Origin: Eggerthellaceae bacterium UBA3686
GTDB taxonomy: Bacteria; Actinomycetota; Coriobacteriia; Coriobacteriales; Eggerthellaceae
DNA length: 64,000 bases
Assembly: GCA_002371495.1 (NCBI GenBank)
Contig: DFIX01000003.1
Location: forward strand, 47,986-111,985
Direction of reading: 5' to 3'
Shown one piece after another: positions 32,118-40,455 of this stretch; position 1 is the first letter of the stretch, and every line of letters begins with the position of its first letter. The notes beneath the pieces are model-generated. The model was not told the DNA's origin, ran no database searches, and saw nothing but the letters and a program-made list of their open reading frames with translations. Made by a program: the position numbers and the translations under genes.

Positions 32118-34301
32118 TTAGGCTTCGTGCGAACGGCGCGGCTTACGCTCGCGGCTGCTGCGACCCGGTTTGCGGTCCTCATCGTTGTTGCGGCGAGGTG
32201 CGCTTCCTTCGGGAGCCTCGGGCTTGTCGAGACGGTCGAGTGAAATCTTACCGGTCTTCTGATCGACCTCGAGGACCTTTACCTTGACGATATCGCCGAG
32301 GTTCAAGACGTCTTCGACCTTGCCAACGCGGCCGTTTGCAACGCGCGAGATGTGAAGCAAGCCATCCTTTGCGGGCGTCAGCTTTACGAATGCGCCGAAG
32401 TCCTTGATGCCGACGACTTCGCCTTCGTACTCCTCGCCGACTTCGGGCTCCTTGACGATGCCGAGGATCATCTTCTTGGCCGCTTCGCCTGCGGTTCCCT
32501 GAATAGCGGCGATGTGGATTGTGCCATCTTCCTGGATGTCGATTTGAGCTCCGGTCTCTTCCTGGATGCCGCGGACGACCTTGCCGCCCGAACCGATTAC
32601 GTCGCGGATTTTGTCAACCGGAATATGGATGGTCTCGATACGCGGAGCGTAATCCGAAAGCTGCTCGCGCGGCTCGGCGATCTGCTCGAGCATGGCGTCG
32701 AGAATGTGGGCGCGACCGCGTTTCGCTTGTTCGAGCGCGCGGGCGAGGATCTCGACGGAAAGGCCACGTGCCTTGTTGTCCATCTGCAGAGCGGTAATGC
32801 CCTTCGTCGTGCCCGTAACCTTGAAGTCCATATCGCCGAGGAAGTCCTCGATGCCCTGGATATCGGACAAGATGACGACATCGTCGCCTTCCTTGATGAG
32901 TCCCATGGCAATGCCCGAAACGGGAGCCTTGATGGGCACGCCGGCGTCCATCAGAGCAAGAGTCGAACCGCAAGTCGAGGCCATCGACGAAGAGCCATTG
33001 GATTCCAGGACTTCGGAAACGACGCGAATGGCGTAAGGGAACTCGTCCTCGGTGGGAAGCACCGGGATAAGGGCACGTTCGGCGAGTGCGCCATGGCCAA
33101 CCTCGCGACGCTTGGGAGCGCCCATGCGTCCAACTTCACCCGTGCAGTAGGGCGGGAAATTGTACTGATGCATGTAACGCTTGCCCTCGACCGGCTCGAT
33201 GGTGTCGAGACGCTGCCACTCGTTGAGCATGCCCAAAGTGGCAATCGAGAGGACCTGAGTTTGCCCGCGCTGGAACAAGCCAGAGCCATGAACGCGAGGC
33301 AGGTAGCCGGGTACAATATGCAGCGGGCGAATCTCTTCGGGGGTGCGACCGTCTGCGCGCTCACCGGTTTCTATGACCATGGCACGCATAGCGTGCTTTT
33401 CGAGCAGCTTAAGCTCGGCTGCAATGTCGGCGCCCCAAGCAGCAAGTTCCTCTTCGGTGAACTTCTCGGCCTTGATGCGCTCCTTCAGGTCCTCGACCTT
33501 GCCCATGCGGGCAAGCTTGTCGGCATCCTTGAGCGCTGCGGACATCTCGTCAGCGAAGGGCGTGATGCGCTCGGCGATGCTGGGATCGGCAACATGCACG
33601 GGCCATTCGCGCTTCTGGATGTCGCAACGGTCGAGGAAGCGCTGCTGTGCCTCGCAGAACTTGGCGATTGCGGTTTGGCCGAATGACATCGCGGCAAGCA
33701 TGTCCTCTTCGCTGATCTCCTTGGCGCCAGCTTCGATCATGCTGATGTAATCGGTGGTGCCGGCAATAATCAGATCAAGGTCCGAATTCGCCTGCTCTTC
33801 GTAGGTCGGGTTGCAGATGAAATCTCCCGTGTCCTTGTCGCGGCCGACGCGAACGCAGGCGCACGGACCATCAAACGGGGCATCGCCGATCATGAGCGCC
33901 GCAGAAGCGCCCATAACACAGATGTTGTCAACAGGGTTGACCTGGTCGGCTACGAGCGTCGTTGCGACGACATGCACCTCGCGCTTGAAGCCCTCGGCAA
34001 AGCCGGGACGGATGGGACGGTCAATCATACGGGCGGTCAGCGTGCCCTTTTCGGAAGGACGGGCCTCGCGCTTGAGGTAACCGCCCGGGATGCGGCCGAC
34101 GGCGTACATCTTCTCGATGTAGTCGACGGTCAGCGGGAAGAAGTCGTAATCTTTCTCCTGGCTGGAGATGACGGCGGTGACCAGCACCGTGGAATCACCC
34201 TGGCCGACGAGTACAGCGCCCGTCGTCTGCTTGGCCAGCTCACCCGTTTCCAGGCGGTATTCCTTGCCGTACAGTTCGAACTTCTCGACGATCTTTTCCA
34301 T
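32118..34301 (-). CDS. pnp: Polyribonucleotide nucleotidyltransferase (PNPase)
   Basis: A phosphorolytic 3'-5' exoribonuclease of 727 residues. Two RNase PH-like halves flank an all-helical domain, followed by a KH domain (VIGSGGKVVRGIQEETGA) near 575 and an S1 domain near 640-705. The last 25 residues are Arg/Lys-rich. It follows rpsO, the widely conserved rpsO-pnp order, with an rpsO terminator between them. Together with rny and rnj it completes a Gram-positive decay set in this window. Confidence 0.97.
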   Translation of the reverse strand: MEKIVEKFELYGKEYRLETGELAKQTTGAVLVGQGDSTVLVTAVISSQEKDYDFFPLTVDYIEKMYAVGRIPGGYLKREARPSEKGTLTARMIDRPIRPGFAEGFKREVHVVATTLVADQVNPVDNICVMGASAALMIGDAPFDGPCACVRVGRDKDTGDFICNPTYEEQANSDLDLIIAGTTDYISMIEAGAKEISEEDMLAAMSFGQTAIAKFCEAQQRFLDRCDIQKREWPVHVADPSIAERITPFADEMSAALKDADKLARMGKVEDLKERIKAEKFTEEELAAWGADIAAELKLLEKHAMRAMVIETGERADGRTPEEIRPLHIVPGYLPRVHGSGLFQRGQTQVLSIATLGMLNEWQRLDTIEPVEGKRYMHQYNFPPYCTGEVGRMGAPKRREVGHGALAERALIPVLPTEDEFPYAIRVVSEVLESNGSSSMASTCGSTLALMDAGVPIKAPVSGIAMGLIKEGDDVVILSDIQGIEDFLGDMDFKVTGTTKGITALQMDNKARGLSVEILARALEQAKRGRAHILDAMLEQIAEPREQLSDYAPRIETIHIPVDKIRDVIGSGGKVVRGIQEETGAQIDIQEDGTIHIAAIQGTAGEAAKKMILGIVKEPEVGEEYEGEVVGIKDFGAFVKLTPAKDGLLHISRVANGRVGKVEDVLNLGDIVKVKVLEVDQKTGKISLDRLDKPEAPEGSAPRRNNDEDRKPGRSSRERKPRRSHEA

Positions 34302-34368
34302 GTTTTCCTTTTCTCTCTTCTTCTTTATCCTCTTCTTGCTTTGCGCAAGTTGACCACGATTTAGAAAA

Positions 34369-34389
34369 GAACCCGCTTAGCGCGGGTTC
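34369..34389 (-). terminator. rpsO terminator
   Basis: An 8-bp perfect stem (GAACCCGC 34369-34376 with GCGGGTTC 34382-34389) is followed on the minus strand by TTTTC. It lies 8 bp after the rpsO stop and 68 bp before pnp, so pnp expression needs read-through or its own promoter. Confidence 0.8.
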
Positions 34390-34396
34390 CATCCAA

Positions 34397-34684
34397 TTAG
34401 ATGTTGTCGCGGATACCGAGCTTCTTGATGAGCTCGCGGTATTCGTTGATGTCGCGGTTCTTGATGTACTTCAGAAGACCGCGGCGCTTACCGATGAGCT
34501 TCATGAGACCACGACGGGTGTGGTTGTCCTTCTTGTGGACCTTCAGGTGCTCGGTGAGGTTGCGAATGCGCTCCGACAGGATTGCGACCTGGACCTCTAC
34601 TGCGCCCGAGTCCTTCTCGTCCTTGCCGAACTCTTTGATGAGTTCTGCCGTGCGCTCTTTGCTGATGCTGAGCTTCTCTGCCAT
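34397..34684 (-). CDS. rpsO: 30S ribosomal protein S15
   Basis: A 95-residue 16S rRNA-binding protein, slightly longer than the usual 88-89. The conserved LTEHLKVHKKDNHTRRGL and KRRGLLKYIKNRD segments are present. The frame is open further upstream, but the ATG at 34684 fits the family and has AAAGGTGG 9 bases before it. The upstream extension would run into a repeat-rich intergenic region and is not protein-like. Confidence 0.97.
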   Translation of the reverse strand: MAEKLSISKERTAELIKEFGKDEKDSGAVEVQVAILSERIRNLTEHLKVHKKDNHTRRGLMKLIGKRRGLLKYIKNRDINEYRELIKKLGIRDNI

Positions 34685-34878
34685 TGTTGGCCACCTTTCT
34701 AGTATCCCTTGCGGGGTGATCTCGCTCCGAACCGGGCTTGCAAGCGGTGGTAGCATGTACGCCAAGTACGGATCCGCTGCCTTTTGACAGCTCGACCATT
34801 GTACGGAAGCCCTGCTCAACTTACAAGTTCCAAACCGCATCCTCACATTTCCTGCACCTTGCCCACCAGAGTCCCGCC

Positions 34879-34988
34879 GCGCCCGGGCTGCCGGGGTCGT
34901 GCTCCGGCTTGGCTTCGGCTAAGCATTAGAATATTCAGGAACAGTGCCTGCAGAATCGCCGGAGTCACGACCCCGGCATCCCGAGCGC
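34879..34988 (+). repeat. Foldback unit 1A (about 110 bp, forward)
   Basis: Arms 34879-34908 (30 nt) and 34958-34988 (31 nt) pair with two mismatches and one bulged base. The 49-nt loop holds TTGGCTTCGGCTAA, which folds as a C(UUCG)G tetraloop hairpin, and CAGGAACAGTGCCTG, a second small hairpin. The inner arm (CTCCGGC/GCCGGAG) and the loop are shared with the other three units; the outer arm sequence is unique to this unit. Confidence 0.85.
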
Positions 34989-35033
34989 TACTTAACCAAG
35001 ATTCAAACACGGCTATGAGCTTGATGCAACGAA

Positions 35034-35145
35034 GCGTTCTCTTGTGGGGAGGCGTGACTCCGGCGATTCTGCAGGCACTGTTCCTGTAAATTCTTTTAGG
35101 TTAAGCCGAAGCCAAGCCGGAGCACGCCTCCCCATAAGAGAACGC
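35034..35145 (-). repeat. Foldback unit 1B (about 112 bp, inverted)
   Basis: Same element in the opposite orientation, 45 bp from unit 1A. Arms 35034-35064 (31 nt) and 35116-35145 (30 nt) pair at every position except one G-U wobble and the conserved single-base bulge. The core matches unit 1A over at least 34 nt. The outer arm is completely different from that of 1A. It ends 29 bp before the recO stop. Confidence 0.85.
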
Positions 35146-35174
35146 GTTGGGATGGCATGTAGTTGGAACAATGT

Positions 35175-35945
35175 TTAGAAAAGGGCGCAGGTTAGTAGGT
35201 AGTCGAGGGATTTTAGGCGACGGCCGGCGTAGTGCTCGATCCAGGGCTTCTGGAGTTGAAGGACGGCAAACGAAGTCGACGGGCCGGGCGATTGCGCAAG
35301 GATCTCGTCAAAACGCTGGGTAAGGAACGCGTTCGTCCAGGCGATCGCCTGAACATCTACGAGAAAGCCTTCTACTTGGCGCGCGCAGTCCTGGCAGGTC
35401 GCTCCCCCGCCGTCTACGCTGAAAAGCACGTTCTTGCCCGCCTGCAGACCGATGGGGTTTCCGCAAGAATGGCAATGAGCGAGTGCCGGCCTGAACCCAG
35501 CGGCGGATATTATCTTCACAAGCGATGCTGCACAGATTGCAAGCGCCTGTTCGGCAGACGAACGCGCTATACGCCCGAAAGCCGCGTAGGCCATGTCGTA
35601 TAGGCGCGGCTGTTCTAGACCTTCCTGGCAGATAGTGGACAAAAGCTCGGCTACAGGGGATGCGCAAGTTGTTTGCTCGAGCCCGAATGTTGAAACGCCC
35701 GCAGGCTCAGCGAACCTAACATCTGTTACGACGTCGAGCGAGCGTCCTTTCGCAGCCATAAGGTCGACTGCGCTGAAGAGTTCGAGCTTTGCCGCGAAAG
35801 AACCCCCGGGCTTGCGCGCGCCTTTTGCCACGCAACGCATCAGCTCACCCGAATTCGAGAGCAGGGTGACTATAAGATCCTTCTCGCCGAGCTTCGTCTT
35901 GCGCAGGACCAAAGCACGTTTCTTGTACGTCTGAGTGTGCGCCAT
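35175..35945 (-). CDS. recO: DNA repair protein RecO
   Basis: A 256-residue mediator of the RecFOR pathway that anneals DNA and loads RecA on SSB-coated strands. An OB fold occupies the N-terminus (ALVLRKTKLGEKDLIVTLLS), followed by a helical domain and a four-cysteine zinc site (CHSCGNP...CQDCAR) near 155-182. It follows the PASTA protein gene by 3 bp and lies at the end of the era-containing run. A foldback repeat pair begins 29 bp after its stop. Confidence 0.94.
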   Translation of the reverse strand: MAHTQTYKKRALVLRKTKLGEKDLIVTLLSNSGELMRCVAKGARKPGGSFAAKLELFSAVDLMAAKGRSLDVVTDVRFAEPAGVSTFGLEQTTCASPVAELLSTICQEGLEQPRLYDMAYAAFGRIARSSAEQALAICAASLVKIISAAGFRPALAHCHSCGNPIGLQAGKNVLFSVDGGGATCQDCARQVEGFLVDVQAIAWTNAFLTQRFDEILAQSPGPSTSFAVLQLQKPWIEHYAGRRLKSLDYLLTCALF

Positions 35946-35948
35946 GCG

Positions 35949-37421
35949 CTACGAGATGGCCACGACTTCGTTGTTCTCGTTGAAGACGACGGTGCCGCTG
36001 ATCGATTCGCTGTTCTGATTCTGAACGGTCGTTCCGAACACGTATACGTATTCATGAGCCGTAGCCGTGTACGAAACCGTATCGTTTCCAAGGTAAGCGA
36101 CGGAATCGAGCGAATCGACTATATAGCTTCGTCCGTTCTTGTCAATCGTGCTACCAGACGCAAGCTGCGAGCGTACCAGGTCTTCAAGTTGGGCACCGCG
36201 AGCCTGAGTAATCTGGATCATGACGTAGGTGCCCTTTTCGACCGTAGCGCCCTTGGCAGGGTCCGTTCCGACAATCGTGCCTTCGGGATAATTATCGTTT
36301 TCGATGTACATGACATCGTAGCCGAGCCCTGCGTCTTTGAGCGCCTTCACAGCATCGTCAAAGAGCATGCCCGAGACGTCTGGAACGGTGTAGGGCTGCG
36401 CGAGCGTGAGCGTTATCTCAGCCGAGCTGAGCGCACTCTCGCCCACCTTGGGTTTTACGTCGATGACAGAGCCTTCCTTCTTCTCGGAATTGGCTTTTTT
36501 CGTAGTTACCTTCACATAGCCGGCCTCGGCCAGGGCGGCTTTAGCTTCCTCTTCGCTCTTGCCCACCACATCGGGAATGGTTCTGGCCGCCGCGACATGG
36601 ATGACGACCTCGGACCCCTCGTCGGCACGGGAGTTGGCTGCAGGGTCCATGATGAGCACGAGGCCTTCGGTGTCATCGGATTTCACCTGCTCTGTACGCG
36701 TCTGGAATCCGGCGTCGACAAGGACCGTACGAGCGTCGACTTCGGTCATACCCACGACGTCGGGAATGACCTTTCCGCCCCATATGCCCTGCTGATACGA
36801 TGCGAACGCGGCAATTGCGGCCACTATGACGACGCCAACTATCGCCAAGGCGACGTACTTTTTCTTGTTCGACTTCTTTTTCGTAGACGATGCAAGGTAG
36901 TCCTTGCTCTTGGGCGTATCTTCACCTTCGATGCGCGGCATCTGCATTGTTCCGCCATCCCTGAAGTTAGGCTCGACGGTTTTGTCCTCGATGCTTGCAA
37001 GGCGCTCTGTGTACTCTTCGGAGTGGCGATCGAAGCCTGTCAGGTCATGCTCGCGTTTAGGAACCGGGACGAGAAGGTCCTCTTCACCCGCAAAGATGAG
37101 CTTCTCGGCTGCCGCTGCCGGGTCAATTGCGTCAGTATCTTCGGATTCGACCGGTTGGTAAAGCTCGTAATCGGTCTCAATCGATTCGTCGTCGGGCTCT
37201 TCGGCAATTTGCTCGTCAACAAGCTCGTGCTCCTCGCCCTCGTTCTCGGAATCATCTTCTGGGACAAGAGCGTCATCTTGAAACATATCGCCTGATGCTT
37301 CGTCGGCCTCAGCGGACTCGACGGCGGTCGCAAAGGGCTTGCCCTGAGCGAGCGGAAAGCCGCACTGGTCGCAGAATTTAGCTTCTTTGCGGTTCTCGGT
37401 CTCGCAGTTCGGGCACAACAT
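35949..37421 (-). CDS. Zinc-ribbon, single-pass membrane protein with three PASTA domains
   Basis: A 490-residue protein. An N-terminal zinc ribbon (CPNC...CDQC, residues 3-20), then a long Glu/Asp-rich cytoplasmic region to about 175, one membrane helix at 189-209, and three extracellular PASTA domains (about 219-279, 281-341, 345-404), each starting IPDVVG or VPDVSG. A C-terminal domain of about 85 residues follows. PASTA domains bind muropeptides and usually belong to PknB kinases or PBPs; here the kinase domain is absent and a zinc ribbon takes its place. It may act as a sensor or scaffold with the zinc-ribbon FHA protein (1469-1912); that pairing is inference. Confidence 0.9.
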   Translation of the reverse strand: MLCPNCETENRKEAKFCDQCGFPLAQGKPFATAVESAEADEASGDMFQDDALVPEDDSENEGEEHELVDEQIAEEPDDESIETDYELYQPVESEDTDAIDPAAAAEKLIFAGEEDLLVPVPKREHDLTGFDRHSEEYTERLASIEDKTVEPNFRDGGTMQMPRIEGEDTPKSKDYLASSTKKKSNKKKYVALAIVGVVIVAAIAAFASYQQGIWGGKVIPDVVGMTEVDARTVLVDAGFQTRTEQVKSDDTEGLVLIMDPAANSRADEGSEVVIHVAAARTIPDVVGKSEEEAKAALAEAGYVKVTTKKANSEKKEGSVIDVKPKVGESALSSAEITLTLAQPYTVPDVSGMLFDDAVKALKDAGLGYDVMYIENDNYPEGTIVGTDPAKGATVEKGTYVMIQITQARGAQLEDLVRSQLASGSTIDKNGRSYIVDSLDSVAYLGNDTVSYTATAHEYVYVFGTTVQNQNSESISGTVVFNENNEVVAIS

Positions 37422-37632
37422 CTAATCTTCCCTTCAGTCACGTATCGCGACATATTGTATATGAAACTCGCGCGCTATACCGCATTTTCACGCATTACCA
37501 CAATAGTGAGTCAAATACCGATTTGGTTGAATCGAAACGGGCTTACGCATGAAGTCCCCAACGCTGCCGCTTTGCGAAGTGCGACTACGTTAGGGACCTG
37601 ATGTGGGTACTTTCCTAGGCAGTGATGATTTA

Positions 37633-38550
37633 TTATGCCCCCTCGCCGTAGCCAAACCGGCGGATCTGCGTCGCATCACGGCGCCAGTTCTTCTTGACCT
37701 TTACGCGTAGGTCCAAAAACACCCGCGCACCCAGGATCCGTTCCAAATCTTCGCGAGCTTCCGTGCCGATGCGCTTAATGGCACTGCCCTGTTTTCCGAT
37801 AATCATGCCCTTTTGGCTCTCATGCTCGACGTAAACGATCGCACGAATGTTGTACAGGTCCTTTTTGCGCTGGTATCGCATTTCTTCGGTTTGAACGCCG
37901 ATGGCATGGGGGATTTCGTCGCGGAAGCTTCTTAGTATCTTCTCGCGTATGAATTCGGCGACGATGACCTCAAGAGGCTGGTCGGTTTCCATGTCGGCTG
38001 GGAACCACTGGGGGCCTTCTGGGAGGAGGTTCACCACGGTGTCGACGAAGCCCTGGACGTTATCGTTTGCCGTTGCCGAGCAGGCGATGACCTCGTCCCA
38101 TTTCGCGAGCTTGCTCGCCGCATCGCGCTGGGCTATTAACTCGTCATCGGAAACGAGGTCGGTCTTGCTCAGCACGAGTACCTTCGTCGTACGGATGCGC
38201 GCGAGTTGGTTTGCCACCCATTCGTCGCCAGTACCAACCGGCTGCGACGAGTCGACGAGCATTGCGATGACGTCCACGTCTTCGAGTGCTTTCAGCGCAG
38301 AAGTGTTAAGCTCTTCGCCGAGCGCGTCGTGAGGCTTGTGGATGCCCGGAGTGTCGACAAGGATGAGCTGGTGATCGGCAGTCGTCTGGACGGCGCGGAA
38401 ACGGTGGCGCGTCGTTTGCGCGGTATTAGACGTGATGGCGATTTTCTTGCCCATAATCGCGTTGAGCAGCGTCGATTTGCCCGCATTCGGCCGTCCGACC
38501 AGCGTGACGAAGCCGGATTTGAACCCGCCGAAATCGTGTTCGAATGTCAT
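37633..38550 (-). CDS. era: GTPase Era
   Basis: An essential ribosome-assembly GTPase (305 residues) that binds the 3' end of 16S rRNA. The P-loop GRPNAGKST lies at 19-27, G3 DTPGIHKP near 62-69, and SKTD near 130. The C-terminal KH domain contains the GKQGSAIKRIGTEAR segment. It belongs to the phoH-ybeY-dgkA-era run, all linked to rRNA maturation or envelope lipids. The next gene downstream is 211 bp away, a break in the operon. Confidence 0.97.
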   Translation of the reverse strand: MTFEHDFGGFKSGFVTLVGRPNAGKSTLLNAIMGKKIAITSNTAQTTRHRFRAVQTTADHQLILVDTPGIHKPHDALGEELNTSALKALEDVDVIAMLVDSSQPVGTGDEWVANQLARIRTTKVLVLSKTDLVSDDELIAQRDAASKLAKWDEVIACSATANDNVQGFVDTVVNLLPEGPQWFPADMETDQPLEVIVAEFIREKILRSFRDEIPHAIGVQTEEMRYQRKKDLYNIRAIVYVEHESQKGMIIGKQGSAIKRIGTEAREDLERILGARVFLDLRVKVKKNWRRDATQIRRFGYGEGA

Positions 38551-38592
38551 TCAGTTCCTTTCCCGAATGCGTCAGCGTACCTGGTAGCCGAC

Positions 38593-38958
38593 TCACAATA
38601 TGAAGTCGATGATCTTCGGCAAGAAGATGAACGCGGCCACGAATAGCGAAGCGAACGAGCTTATGAGCACGCCGCCGGCGGCGCAGTCCTTGGCGCGTTT
38701 GGCAAGCTCATGGTATTCCGGAGAAGCAAGGTCGACCACGGCTTCGAGCGATGTGTTAACACATTCCCCCGAGAGCACGAGCCCCACGCATACGGCGATA
38801 ACGGCCCACTGGGTCAGGTCGATCGAGAAGAACAGCCCCAAGATGACGGCCGCTATTCCGAAGCCGACCTCAATCTTGAAATTCCGTTCATGCAGCAACG
38901 GATATATGATGCCGTCTGCCGCATGCTTGAAGGCTTCGCCCAGTGGTTGCTGCGACAT
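38593..38958 (-). CDS. dgkA: Diacylglycerol/undecaprenol kinase family protein
   Basis: A 121-residue membrane kinase with three hydrophobic helices. It shows the DgkA pattern: an N-terminal amphipathic FKHAADGI, a central ERNFKIEVGF segment, and GECVNTSLEAVVDLASPEYHELAKRAKDCAAG with the catalytic Glu-Asn pair. In Gram-positives this family phosphorylates undecaprenol. The ATG at 38958 overlaps the ybeY stop (TAATG), and GGAGGAT lies 6 bases upstream. The frame is open further upstream inside ybeY, but that part is not DgkA-like. Confidence 0.92.
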   Translation of the reverse strand: MSQQPLGEAFKHAADGIIYPLLHERNFKIEVGFGIAAVILGLFFSIDLTQWAVIAVCVGLVLSGECVNTSLEAVVDLASPEYHELAKRAKDCAAGGVLISSFASLFVAAFIFLPKIIDFIL

Positions 38959-39446
38959 TACAGATCCTCCGAGCTGCGCTTGAAAGGACGCCCCCAGAAC
39001 TTGGAAAGCAGTTCGCGCTCGCGCGCTTCCATGATCTGAGCCTCTTCTTCTTCCATATGGTCGTAGCCGCACAGGTGCAAGAGGCCGTGTGTCACGAGCA
39101 GACTCACCTCGTCGGAATACGACAGCCCGTATTCTGGCGCTTGCTTTTCGGCTACGTCGGGCGCGATGACGATATCGCCGAGCTCGAAGCCCATACCTTC
39201 TACAAGCGGGCCGTCGTCTTCGCCGTCATAGCCATCGCATTCGAACGAAAGCACGTCGGTCGGCCGGTCAACGCCGCGATAATCGCGGTTCAGCTCGTGA
39301 ATATGCTCGTTTGTGACGAAGTTGATAGACACCTCGGTATCGGATGGCATACCTTCCTCGCCGATTACGAAAGCAGCAAGAGCTTCGGTATCGAGCAGAC
39401 TTCGCATGTCCTCTTCACGGTAGTCGTAGTTAATCGCGATTTCCAT
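38958..39446 (-). CDS. ybeY: Endoribonuclease YbeY (rRNA maturation factor)
   Basis: A 162-residue zinc-dependent endoribonuclease needed for 16S rRNA 3'-end maturation and ribosome quality control. The zinc motif HGLLHLCGYDH is present. RPTDVLSFE, the second family signature, precedes it. The ATG at 39446 has AAAGGAAA just upstream and overlaps the end of phoH by 17 bp; the in-frame start at 39470 would overlap more. It is coupled to dgkA at its 3' end. Confidence 0.95.
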   Translation of the reverse strand: MEIAINYDYREEDMRSLLDTEALAAFVIGEEGMPSDTEVSINFVTNEHIHELNRDYRGVDRPTDVLSFECDGYDGEDDGPLVEGMGFELGDIVIAPDVAEKQAPEYGLSYSDEVSLLVTHGLLHLCGYDHMEEEEAQIMEARERELLSKFWGRPFKRSSEDL

Positions 39447-40407
39447 TGTTTCCTTTCGCATTGTCCTCATAGGCGGCTACGATGCGCGCTACGAGCGAGT
39501 TGCGTACGACGTCGGCGCCCTTGAGCTCGATGAAGGCAATGTCGTCGATATCCGAGAGCGCTTCGCGTGCGCTGCGTATGCCTGCAGGGCCGCGTGGATT
39601 ATCTGATTGCGATTCGTCACCGGTCACGACCATCTTGGAACCAAACCCGAGCCGCGTTAGGAACATTTTCATCTGGTCGGGCGTGGTGTTCTGCGCCTCG
39701 TCAAGAATGACAAAACTGTCGTTGAAAGTGCGGCCTCGCATGAATGCGAGCGGTGTGATCTCGATGGTGCCGTCCTCGAGCATGCGCGTGGCCCGCGAAG
39801 AGTCGAGCATCTCGAAAAGCGCATCGTAAAGCGGGCGGATGTACGGGTCGACCTTTTCCATCATGGTGCCGGGGAGGAACCCAAGGCTTTCGCCCGCCTC
39901 CACTATGGGACGAGTTAAAACGATTCTGCTGACTTCTTTGCGTTGGAGGGCGGCTACAGCCATGGCACACGTCAGAAACGTCTTGCCAGTACCCGCAGGA
40001 CCGAGGCCGAATGTTATGGTGTTCGCGCGGATAGCGTCGACGAATCGCTTTTGGCCAGCGGTTTTGGGGCGTATCGCCTTGCCCCTATGGGTGAGCAGAA
40101 TATCTGAGCGCAGTGCGTCGGGTGCCATCTCCTCGCTTCGTATGAGCGCGAGCAAACGCTTAGCGTAGGCTTCGTCGGGTACCGCACCATCCTTAACATG
40201 CTTGAAAATGTCCGAGAAGAGCAGAGTCAGGCTTTCGGCTTCCTCGGCTTCGGCCATGAACGAGACTTCGTCTCCACGAACCGTAATGCGAGCAACGAAA
40301 TGCTCCTGTATAAGCCTGAGCAGGCCGTCGTTCGGCCCCGTCACGAGCGCCATGTCGATCCCATGCGGAGCGGTAATGGTGGTTTTCTTTACGTTTTGCA
40401 TGCTCAT
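39430..40407 (-). CDS. phoH: PhoH-like ATPase
   Basis: A 325-residue P-loop ATPase of the PhoH/YbeZ family, thought to work with YbeY on RNA. Walker A GPAGTGKT lies at 136-143, Walker B FVILDEAQNT near 233-242. The neighbouring ybeY supports the YbeZ-type assignment. It lies 49 bp downstream of mtaB and overlaps ybeY by 17 bp. Confidence 0.95.
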   Translation of the reverse strand: MSMQNVKKTTITAPHGIDMALVTGPNDGLLRLIQEHFVARITVRGDEVSFMAEAEEAESLTLLFSDIFKHVKDGAVPDEAYAKRLLALIRSEEMAPDALRSDILLTHRGKAIRPKTAGQKRFVDAIRANTITFGLGPAGTGKTFLTCAMAVAALQRKEVSRIVLTRPIVEAGESLGFLPGTMMEKVDPYIRPLYDALFEMLDSSRATRMLEDGTIEITPLAFMRGRTFNDSFVILDEAQNTTPDQMKMFLTRLGFGSKMVVTGDESQSDNPRGPAGIRSAREALSDIDDIAFIELKGADVVRNSLVARIVAAYEDNAKGNNGNRD

Positions 40408-40455
40408 AGTGTACCTCAGGGTCTCATCGACGTGCGCTGCGCGAGCGCCGTAAAT

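Noticed and set aside
32352..33686. 444-residue plus-strand frame antisense to pnp
   Set aside because: It mirrors the codon structure of pnp, which is a certain gene; long antisense frames are common in mid-GC genomes with biased codons.
34879..35145. attC integron sites or IS200/IS605 ends as the explanation for the foldback pairs
   Set aside because: No R'/R'' core signatures, no integrase or TnpA gene nearby, and the conserved part is the loop while the outer arms vary.
35937..37295. 452-residue plus-strand frame antisense to the PASTA protein gene
   Set aside because: Shadow of a well supported gene; composition rich in Arg, Phe and His with no domains.
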